64,000 bases of DNA from contig JAPKZO010000006.1 of the NCBI GenBank assembly GCA_026393755.1, forward strand, positions 186,001-250,000, given 5' to 3'. The DNA comes from Acidobacteriota bacterium (GTDB lineage Bacteria; Acidobacteriota; Vicinamibacteria; Vicinamibacterales; JAKQTR01). The position numbers and the translations under genes were made by a program. The stretch's first letter is position 1, and every line of letters starts with the position of its first letter. The notes under the pieces were generated by a model. That model did not search any database, was not told the origin of the DNA, and saw nothing but the letters and a program-made list of their open reading frames with translations. Below are positions 35,595 to 42,972 of this stretch, in pieces.

Positions 35595-36548
35595 TGGGCG
35601 GAAGTGCGTGCTGACTTCTGTGCGGCTGGTCGTCGTGGTCGCACTGGCGGTGATATGTGCAGGCGATCTTTAAGACCGGCCTGCACTCGACCACCGACGA
35701 CCGCGTCTACCTTCAGGACGCCTACCTGGTCGTGCCTGCCGGGACGCTCCAGGTGAAGATCGGTCAGTTCGTGCCGCCATTTGGGCTGGAGCGGTTCCAG
35801 CCGGATGCCTTCCTCCCATTCGTAGATCGGTCGGCCGCAACCAACCGCCTTGTTCCGAATGGGGCGCTCGGCAGGAGCTTTTCCCGTGACTACGGCGTCG
35901 AGGCTGGGTGGGGGAAGCCATGGGCTCGACGTGTTCGGCGGACTCTTCCGCGGCGGTGGCGCCAATATGCCGGGCAATGGCACCGGCCCACTGGGCGTGC
36001 TCCGCGTACGCGCCGCGCCGCAAGGGATTCGTCCGTTGGGAATCGCGTGGCAGGCTGGGTTTGCAGTCGCTGTGCGGCACGGCGAGCATCTCGATCTCTC
36101 CGCACAACAGCCGACGTTGACCAAGTCGCTCCTGGCGGGGTTCACCGGACGGGATCTCCGCGTCAATGGCTTCGTCACGGCTCGGTGGTCGCGGATCGAG
36201 ACTCAGGTGGAATTGTTGCGCGTGTGGCTCGATCCCGACGATGGTCCGAGACTCGCCGCGCGCGGTGTCGTGGCGCAGTTGTCCGTTCACGTCGTGAAAG
36301 GCGTCACGGTGAGTGGCAGGTACGAACACATCGAGGAGACCCGCCAAGCGCTGGCTGCCTCAGGGCGGTGGGTTGTGACCGGGGCGACCGCGGTGGATGT
36401 GCCGCACACTCCCGTTCGCATCGTGATCGACAGGACCCTTGGTGGCGGTGCCCCGGCTTTGATCCCGGTCCCGACGTGGCGGATCCAGACGCAGGTCTTG
36501 TTGCTGAAGAGCCCCTTCCTTCCGCCGCTCTCGGTGATAGGGCAGTGA
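35584..36548 (+). pseudogene. Frameshifted phosphate-selective-type porin
   Basis: Remains of an OprO/P-like barrel spread over three frames. 35584-35673 encodes a signal-peptide-like start (LVVVVALAVICAG) ending in a stop. 35657-35905 in another frame gives FKTGLHSTTDDRVYLQDAYL...FSRDYGVEAG, the porin core. From about 35910 the rest (GLDVFGGLFRGG ... RIQTQVLLL) continues in the frame of 35850-36548. The switch falls at a G run (35910-35914), so a one-base indel is likely, natural or technical; the region between signal and core also appears deleted. Same family as the intact porin at 27147. Confidence 0.72.
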
Positions 36549-36637
36549 ACTGCCTTTCCGGTTGCGGGTCACGTGGCAGGGCCAGGGGCACTGATGTCCA
36601 CGACCCGAAAGGCCCGAAACGACTGTAGGAGACTTCG

Positions 36638-37870
36638 ATGACATCCTCGCAATCTCCCATCCATTGGCGCGGGTACGCTGTTATCGCCACACTCGGCTTG
36701 ATCCTGCTGACCATCGCTGCCGCTGTCACGCGCATCTGGGTGTTGACGGCGATTCCGGTGGGCTTCCTGTTTGGGTTCTTTCTCCAGAAGGGATCCCTCT
36801 GTGGTGCGGCGGCCTTGAGCGAAGTGGTCGTCTTTCGGGATCGCACGAAGGTCGTTGGGATCTGGATCGCCATCGTGGTGTCGATGATCGGCTTCGCCGC
36901 AATCGAGGCGGCGGGGTGGGTCCAACTCGCGCCCAAGCCGATGATCTGGGTCAGCGCCCTCGTCGGGGGCGTGCTCTTCGGCGTTGGGACGGTGCTGGCC
37001 GGAGGCTGCATCAGCGGTTGTCTCTTTAAAGCGGCCGAGGGGAATCTGAACTCGATGGCGGCGCTCGGCGGCATTGCTCTGGGTATCGGCATGGTGGAGA
37101 CCGGTCCGCTCCATGGCGTGCACGTGGCCATGCTGGCCAACGTCGTGACGGCAGCCGGTGGGAGGCCGGTGACGCTCGCGAGCCTCACGGGCCTGCCGTA
37201 CTGGCTGCTCGCTCTGATCATTGCCGGAGCCACGGGCGCCGCCGTGATGTGGCTACGCCAGCGTCGTCGCCAGCCAAACCGCGTGCAACCAGACGCGGTC
37301 CCGAAGACGTTGCTCACGCGCTCTTGGAAGCCCTGGCAGGCGGGACTGGCGATCGGAATCCTGGCGGTGCCCGCGTACCTCTCTTCAGCGGCGACCGGCC
37401 GCAACTATCCGCTGGGCGTCACACACGGCGTGCTGCAAACCTACCAGGTGCTCACGGAAACCAACCTCAAGCATGTGTGGCGGGCGCCGGCAACGCCGGC
37501 GGCGACACCTGTCGCTTCGCCTGCTCCAGCGCCCCAACCGCCGCGTCCGCCAGCCCCGCCGTCGAAGGTCATCAACTGGTGGCTGGTTTCCGTCGTCTTG
37601 TCACTTCCCCTCGGCTCCTGGGCGTCCGCGAGGATGAGCGGGGCCGTAACGCTGCTGCCGCGTCCACCAGAGCAGACGGTCATCGCATTCTTCGGTGGGG
37701 TACTCGTCGGCATCGGAGCGGCGTTCGCCACGGGATGCGTCGTGGGGAACATCCTGTCGGGCTGGGCGCTGATGAGTGTAGGGATGCTGATCTTCGGCGT
37801 CGCGACCGCGCTCGGGAATTGGGCCGCGAGCTGTCTCTATCTGATAGGGTGGAACCCCTTCCAGTCGTAA
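36638..37870 (+). CDS. Full-length YeeE/YedE-family sulfur transporter
   Basis: A 410-residue membrane protein with about ten helices carrying both halves of the YeeE/YedE (TsuA-like) fold: KGSLCGAA near residue 50, AGGCISGC near 128 and ATGCVVGNILSGW near 365, each Cys lining the predicted thiosulfate path. A Pro/Ala-rich loop (about residues 285-310) joins the halves. AGGAGA precedes the ATG. Contrast the split version at 16355-17484. Probably imports thiosulfate or a related sulfur compound. Confidence 0.82.
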   Translation: MTSSQSPIHWRGYAVIATLGLILLTIAAAVTRIWVLTAIPVGFLFGFFLQKGSLCGAAALSEVVVFRDRTKVVGIWIAIVVSMIGFAAIEAAGWVQLAPKPMIWVSALVGGVLFGVGTVLAGGCISGCLFKAAEGNLNSMAALGGIALGIGMVETGPLHGVHVAMLANVVTAAGGRPVTLASLTGLPYWLLALIIAGATGAAVMWLRQRRRQPNRVQPDAVPKTLLTRSWKPWQAGLAIGILAVPAYLSSAATGRNYPLGVTHGVLQTYQVLTETNLKHVWRAPATPAATPVASPAPAPQPPRPPAPPSKVINWWLVSVVLSLPLGSWASARMSGAVTLLPRPPEQTVIAFFGGVLVGIGAAFATGCVVGNILSGWALMSVGMLIFGVATALGNWAASCLYLIGWNPFQS

Positions 37871-37946
37871 GGGATGGCCTCCGTGTGTCACACTCGCATC
37901 AACTGAACCGTCGCCCGAAAACCACCCATTGAACAGGGGAACACCG

Positions 37947-38459
37947 ATGTCGCCATATGAGACCATGTCGCGCGAGGACCTGCTGCTGGCGCTGAATGCG
38001 TTCGCCAAGAACTGGCTGGCGCATGACGGGTGCTGGTTTCTCGCCGCCGAAGAACGCCTGGGTATGGAAGCCGCGATCGATCTGGACGCAGTCGCCTGGA
38101 GACGGTTCGCCGCCGCCGAGGCGAAGCGCCTCATCGAGGTCTTCGGCATCCCGCACGGCGGGGGTCTTCAGGCGTTGGAGCGCGCGTTGTCGTTGCGCAT
38201 GTACGCCGTGCTCAACGAGCAGCACGTGGAGTGGTCCGACGATGGCCGCACGCTGCGCTTCGTGATGGACGGGTGTCGCGTGCAGGACACGCGTCGCCGG
38301 AAAGGCCTGTCTGCCTTTCCATGCCGGCCCGTTGGAGACGTGGAATTCAGCACGTTTGCCAGCGCGATCGACCCGCGAATTGCGACGCGCTGCATCCACT
38401 GTCCGCCGGATCCCAATCAGGCCGGCGCCTGCACGTGGGAGTTCACGCTCAGCGAATGA
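37947..38459 (+). CDS. DUF6125-like protein
   Basis: A 170-residue soluble protein. The start region MSREDLLLALNAFAKNWLAHDGCWFLAAEERLG and the final cysteines (CIHCPP, GACTWEF) resemble the DUF6125 group, whose function is unknown. ATG at 37947 with GGGGA upstream. A truncated second copy of its first 40 codons lies at 42799-42939. Confidence 0.68.
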   Translation: MSPYETMSREDLLLALNAFAKNWLAHDGCWFLAAEERLGMEAAIDLDAVAWRRFAAAEAKRLIEVFGIPHGGGLQALERALSLRMYAVLNEQHVEWSDDGRTLRFVMDGCRVQDTRRRKGLSAFPCRPVGDVEFSTFASAIDPRIATRCIHCPPDPNQAGACTWEFTLSE

Positions 38460-38474
38460 GGCACGGTCCGACCC

Positions 38475-38533
38475 GCGGTCACCCGACCTGTTTCAACAAC
38501 AGACCGAATCGACTTCGCCACTCGGGTGACCGC
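38475..38533. terminator. Long inverted repeat between convergent genes
   Basis: GCGGTCACCCGA (38475-38486) and TCGGGTGACCGC (38522-38533) are perfect 12-base arms around 35 bases, between the DUF6125-like gene and the convergent ECF transporter gene. No T-run follows, so it may be a processing or bidirectional termination structure. Confidence 0.45.
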
Positions 38534-38578
38534 AATCCCAACTTGTCTGTCGGAATCTGCTGACATTGATCTCCGCCG

Positions 38579-39310
38579 CTACACCACGAGCAATGCTGCC
38601 GCGACCGCTGTCAGCAACGCGATCCACCACCAATCCGGCGCCGATAGACGCGGCGCGGCGGGACGGATGCGGTCGGGGGAAAAGGCCCGGGCCTGGGCTG
38701 CCGCCACCGTCTCATCCGCTCGGCGCAACATCGTGCTGACCACTGTGACCAGCAACAACCGGCCATCACGCCACCAGGTCGTGCGGAAACCGCCTCTGAG
38801 CCGGAATGCCTTGGCTGTCGTCATCCAGACATGGTGGGAGTGCTGCACACTGTGGACGGCCACGCCCAGAGCGAAGCCCAGCCCCCTCAGTCCCGCGGCC
38901 TCAAGCAGATCGGCCAATTCGCGAATCGAGACGGTGGTGGAAAAACCCGCTGCGGCCACGGTGATCACGATCGCCCGCACCACCATGGACAGGCCGAGCG
39001 TCACGCCCGCGCTCGACGCCGTGAGCCCACCGGCGAGAGGGAGATCGCGCGGCTCGATCAGGAAGAGAGGCAGGACCAGCAAGGCAACAAGGCTGAACCA
39101 CAGTGCGGGCCGGCGCAGCACACGCAGACCACTTGGCCGAACCATGGCGGCCAAGGCAAGTGTTCCAGCGAGCACCACTCCAAGCTTCCAGCCAGACGAG
39201 ACGACTCCCAGCACCACCGACCACATGAGCAGCCCCAAACGCACGGCTGGCGCGGGCGTCGCCATAGCCCGTGCGGTCCCCGTCATTGGCGACGGCTTCC
39301 GCTGGTCCAT
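38579..39310 (-). CDS. ECF transporter membrane component T (CbiQ/EcfT)
   Basis: A 243-residue membrane protein with about five helices. AAGLRGLGFALGVAVHS and the two coupling motifs with small residues (EAAGL and ETVAAAQARAFSPDR) match the T component that joins the S component to the ATPases. ATG at 39310 is chosen for its AGAGGA site; it overlaps the S-component gene by 28 bases. Last gene of a four-gene minus-strand operon. Confidence 0.8.
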   Translation of the reverse strand: MDQRKPSPMTGTARAMATPAPAVRLGLLMWSVVLGVVSSGWKLGVVLAGTLALAAMVRPSGLRVLRRPALWFSLVALLVLPLFLIEPRDLPLAGGLTASSAGVTLGLSMVVRAIVITVAAAGFSTTVSIRELADLLEAAGLRGLGFALGVAVHSVQHSHHVWMTTAKAFRLRGGFRTTWWRDGRLLLVTVVSTMLRRADETVAAAQARAFSPDRIRPAAPRLSAPDWWWIALLTAVAAALLVV

Positions 39311-39888
39311 TCGTGTCCTCTCGCTCGCAGTGCGGTCCCGACGTGCCACGCCATCATTCCTGCCAGGACGCCCGCTGCGGCGTGCATCGCGACCAGCAAT
39401 CCGACGATGGCGAGGCCAGAGGCCGGGGTCAACCCAAACAGCTTGCCACTGAGGCGGAGCACCCCGTCGTAGACTCGCCACACCCCGGCTCCTCCGAGCA
39501 GTCCCTGTGTGACAAACGGCTGCACCAGTGGCCACAGCGTCGCCATGGCACCACTCACCGCGAATCCCGTACGCGATAAACGAAACAGCAGCAGACCTCC
39601 TTCGGCCAGGACTCCTTCCATCAGGATGCCGACGATCGGCGTGACCACCACGCCGCCGACACTGAACATCTTCAGAAACGCCGTGGCCACGGCCATGAAC
39701 AGTACCGATCCCGGGCGCGGTACGTACAACCGCCCGACCAGGACGATGGTCAGTCCCGAGGCGGCGAGCAGCAACCCCGCGAACGGCATGCCAAGCGCGT
39801 GCAGCGCCGAACCGGCGCTGATCTCAACGGCGCCCCAGAGACCGCCGAACACGCCGACGTAGACCAACTCGCGCACGTTATATCGCAT
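39283..39888 (-). CDS. ECF transporter substrate-binding membrane component S
   Basis: A 201-residue membrane protein with about six helices and the layout of ECF S components (start MRYNVRELVYVGVFGGLWGAVEIS). It defines the transported substrate, which cannot be read from the sequence. It overlaps the ATPase gene by 11 bases. Confidence 0.75.
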   Translation of the reverse strand: MRYNVRELVYVGVFGGLWGAVEISAGSALHALGMPFAGLLLAASGLTIVLVGRLYVPRPGSVLFMAVATAFLKMFSVGGVVVTPIVGILMEGVLAEGGLLLFRLSRTGFAVSGAMATLWPLVQPFVTQGLLGGAGVWRVYDGVLRLSGKLFGLTPASGLAIVGLLVAMHAAAGVLAGMMAWHVGTALRARGHEWTSGSRRQ

Positions 39889-41341
39889 GAATATCCTGGG
39901 CCTCATCAGCCTGGCCGGTGGCCGGCACGCCGTCGGCGGCAATACGTCCATCGCGCAGCATGACGATGCGACTCGCGTGTCGGTGGATCAACTTGAAGTC
40001 GTGACTGATGAGCAGCACGGCACAGCCGCGCCGATTCATATCGGACACCACCGTCATCAGGCGTTCCAAGTGACGCCAATCCTGGCCAATCGTGGGCTCG
40101 TCAAGGATCAGCAACATGGGCTCGAGGGCCAGCACGGCACAGAGCGCGGCCCGCTGCTGCTGACCTGCCGATAGCGTGTGCAGGGGACGGTCGGCCGCCT
40201 GCTCCAGATCGGCGGCGTTCAGCAGGCGTGACACCAGGGGTGAAGAATCGAGGCCGAAGTTCGACGGGCCAAGCGCGACCTCGCTCGCCACCGTGTCGCA
40301 GAACAACTGCCAGCGGGAATCCTGGAGCAGAATGCCGACGTCTCGTCCCGGCACCGGCTTCCCGTGCGTCCAACGCACGACGCCGGTCTTCGGACGGAGT
40401 ATGCCGGCCAACACCTTCGCCACGGTGGACTTGCCGCTGCCATTGTCGCCGACAAGCGCGACGAACTCACCCTCGTGAATGACGAGGTCGAGCCCCCCAA
40501 GCACACACTGCCGGCCATGCCACGCCTCCACACCTCGCAACTCAACAATCGGAACTCCACCGGGTGTCGCCATTGGACCGATCAGCTGTTCCCACGAAGA
40601 TTGGGACGCCGACGTCGGCCGGCGCAAACCGAGGTCGCGCAACAGCGCCCGCTGATCCATAAGGGTCGCGGTCCGCCCGTCGGCTACCGCCCGGCCATCG
40701 TCCAGCAAGACGGTGCGGGACGCCAGTTCGGCACCTTCTCGGAGTCGATGTTCGGCCACAACCACAGTCGTGCCGGTTGAGCGGGACAGGTCGTCCAACG
40801 CGCCAATCAGACGCCGGCTGCTCTCGACGTCCAGGCTGGCCAGAGGTTCATCGAGCGCCAGAACGGCAGGGCGCATCGCCAGAACGGCCGCAATGGCAAG
40901 CCGCTGTTGCTCACCCCCTGACAGCGTTCTTACGTCCGCTGCTTCTCGGCCCGTGAGCCCTGACACTGACAGCGCCCACTCACTTCGTGCGCGCACCTCT
41001 CGACTCGTGAGTCCGAGATTCAGTGGGCCGAACGCCACCTCCTCTCCCACAGTCAGGTTGAAGAGTTGGACAGCTGGGTTTTGGAACACGAGCCCGACTG
41101 TCTGGGCCAGTTCGCCAAGAGGTGTCGAGGCGGTGTCTCGACCGGCCACGGTGATACGGCCGGTGATGTCTGCCGCCACTGCGTGGGGCACGATGCCTGC
41201 AATGCAACGCAGCAGCGTGCTCTTGCCACTGCCGGACGCCCCCGCCAATAGCACTCGTTCGCCCGCCCCGATGTGCAGGTCGATGTCGTTCAACACCGGT
41301 TGCTGGCCGAACCCGACCGAGAGCCGCCGGATATCGATCAT
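39878..41341 (-). CDS. Fused double ATPase of an ECF transporter (EcfA-EcfA')
   Basis: A 487-residue protein with two ABC domains: Walker A GASGSGKST (near residue 34) and GDNGSGKST (near 305); signatures LSGGEQQR and LSAGQQQR; Walker B VLALDEPLAS and LLILDEPTIG. Tandem fusion of this kind is usual for energy-coupling-factor transporters. The ATG overlaps the stop of the upstream NTPase gene (ATGA). Confidence 0.9.
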   Translation of the reverse strand: MIDIRRLSVGFGQQPVLNDIDLHIGAGERVLLAGASGSGKSTLLRCIAGIVPHAVAADITGRITVAGRDTASTPLGELAQTVGLVFQNPAVQLFNLTVGEEVAFGPLNLGLTSREVRARSEWALSVSGLTGREAADVRTLSGGEQQRLAIAAVLAMRPAVLALDEPLASLDVESSRRLIGALDDLSRSTGTTVVVAEHRLREGAELASRTVLLDDGRAVADGRTATLMDQRALLRDLGLRRPTSASQSSWEQLIGPMATPGGVPIVELRGVEAWHGRQCVLGGLDLVIHEGEFVALVGDNGSGKSTVAKVLAGILRPKTGVVRWTHGKPVPGRDVGILLQDSRWQLFCDTVASEVALGPSNFGLDSSPLVSRLLNAADLEQAADRPLHTLSAGQQQRAALCAVLALEPMLLILDEPTIGQDWRHLERLMTVVSDMNRRGCAVLLISHDFKLIHRHASRIVMLRDGRIAADGVPATGQADEAQDIHAI

Positions 41342-41877
41342 CCCAATTCTTCGAGCATCGTGATGACGCGGCCAGGAAGGTCGTTTCGCAGGTCCGTGGT
41401 GACCTCGACGGTCCGGAGTGGGCGTCCGGCGACACGCCCGCGAAACGCCTCCATCAGCCACGGCCTGACCACGACCAGCGATGGACCGGGTCGATCACGG
41501 AGGGGACCGATGGCCTCGATCCATCCAGCGGAACGGAGGAGCTCCAGGGGCCCGAACTCATCGATCACCAGCAGACCATCGGATCGGGCAACCGCGCAGC
41601 ACCGATTGCCAAACTCCAGACCAGCTGGGTGAAAGCGCCACTTTCCGACAACAGGCCCGTCGGTCTCACCCGTCACCTCTGCCAACGGCCGGCGTACGCC
41701 TGTGGCCAGACACATCACGTCCAAGCCGACAGGCGCCCCGTTCTCCAATCGCGGCACGGTGACGATGCCCTCGACGGGCTGACAGCGGGCGCGCGCTGCC
41801 ACGGCCAGACACACGGTTGTCTTGCCAGATCCGGAGGCTCCCGTGAGCACAACGATGGCTGGTTCGGAAGGTGGCAT
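41338..41877 (-). CDS. THEP1-type nucleoside-triphosphatase
   Basis: A 179-residue P-loop protein: GASGSGKTT near residue 13, VIDEFGPLEL (Walker B) near 105. The size and the DEFGPLEL motif fit the THEP1/NTPase_1 family. First gene of the ECF transporter operon, translationally coupled to the ATPase. Its role in the transporter or in metal-cofactor insertion is unknown. Confidence 0.78.
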   Translation of the reverse strand: MPPSEPAIVVLTGASGSGKTTVCLAVAARARCQPVEGIVTVPRLENGAPVGLDVMCLATGVRRPLAEVTGETDGPVVGKWRFHPAGLEFGNRCCAVARSDGLLVIDEFGPLELLRSAGWIEAIGPLRDRPGPSLVVVRPWLMEAFRGRVAGRPLRTVEVTTDLRNDLPGRVITMLEELG

Positions 41878-42038
41878 CCCCTGGATCTTACCCTTTCAAC
41901 GGCGATGGGTTTCCGTGTTCACGCGCAGATCGTGCAGATGTCCATTCCCAGGACCCGAGCCGAGGCCCGCTGTAGTACGATTCCGGCGGCCCGCCCACGG
42001 CGGGATGCCGGTCATCGTCTCACGGACGACGCAACACT

Positions 42039-42794
42039 ATGGGGATCCTTGACGACCTGCTTGCCAGCTTGACGGGGGACTGCGCGGTGCGGCACGTGCT
42101 GGTCGGCGCTCACCTGACCGCCGTCTGCAGTGACCGCTGTGGCTTGGCCGCCACGGTCATCGACGACCGACCTCACCAGCGAACGGTGAGGGATGCGGGA
42201 CGGCTCCACTTGAAGAGCGCGCGCGAGTTGGCCGAGTACGCCCGCTCGGATGACCCGACCGAGGCCAGTATCGGCGTAGCCGCGATCAACTCTCTCATCG
42301 TGGTCGATGAAACCGCCATCACCCTGATCAATGCCTTTGACCTGATCGCCAGACGAGGGGCCGGAAAGTGCGTGGCCGTGGTCGGTTCATTTCCCTTCGT
42401 GCCGCGACTGCGCAACCTGGTTGGCGAACTGCTGGTGATCGAGCGTCGACCCGCAGACGGCGAATACCCTGCCAGCGCCGCCGATACGCTGATTCCCCGC
42501 GCGGAGGTGGTCGCGGTGACCGCGTCATCGCTCATCAACCATACACTCGATCATCTGTTGTCGCTCTGCAAACCGGGTGCGTTCGTGGTGGTGCTCGGTC
42601 CGACGGCTCCACTTTCGCACGTGCTGCTCGATCACGGCGCCACCGCGGTGGCCGGCTCAATCGTCACCGACGAGATGGGCGCCATTCGGGCCATCGAGCA
42701 AGGTTCGTCCTTTCGACAGTTGCCCGGCATTCGGCTTGCGGCGATGACCGTCGGCCCTCACGGGCATGGGATCGATGGCCATGCTCGAGTCTGA
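42039..42794 (+). CDS. DUF364 putative heavy-metal-chelation protein
   Basis: A 251-residue soluble protein with an N-terminal DUF4213-like part and a C-terminal DUF364 domain (VAVVGSFPFVPRLR, EVVAVTASSLINHTLDHLL, VVVLGPTAPLSHVLLDHG). DUF364 is annotated as a putative metal-chelating enolase-like fold. Divergent from the ECF operon across 161 bases, so the two may share control and substrate; with several molybdoenzymes and FmdE nearby, Mo/W or another metal is a possible substrate, as inference. Confidence 0.78.
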   Translation: MGILDDLLASLTGDCAVRHVLVGAHLTAVCSDRCGLAATVIDDRPHQRTVRDAGRLHLKSARELAEYARSDDPTEASIGVAAINSLIVVDETAITLINAFDLIARRGAGKCVAVVGSFPFVPRLRNLVGELLVIERRPADGEYPASAADTLIPRAEVVAVTASSLINHTLDHLLSLCKPGAFVVVLGPTAPLSHVLLDHGATAVAGSIVTDEMGAIRAIEQGSSFRQLPGIRLAAMTVGPHGHGIDGHARV

Positions 42795-42798
42795 GCCC

Positions 42799-42939
42799 AT
42801 GACCTGCCATGTGACCATGTCGCGCGAGGAACTGCTGCAGGCGCTGAAGGCGTTCGCCAGGAATTGGCTGGCGCATGACGGATGCTGGTTCCTGGCTGCG
42901 GAAGAGCGGCTGGGCCCGGAGGCCGCCATCGGCCATTGA
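42799..42939 (+). pseudogene. Truncated copy of the DUF6125-like gene
   Basis: 47 codons: the segment MSREELLQALKAFARNWLAHD... to EERLGPEAAI is nearly identical to the start of the protein at 37947, then GH and a stop. The DNA is also close over about 115 bases. A partial duplication left beside the P-type ATPase gene; unlikely to be functional. Confidence 0.85.
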
Positions 42940-42972
42940 CGAGCGCCTCGGCAGTGCCACGGAGGAGATCCG

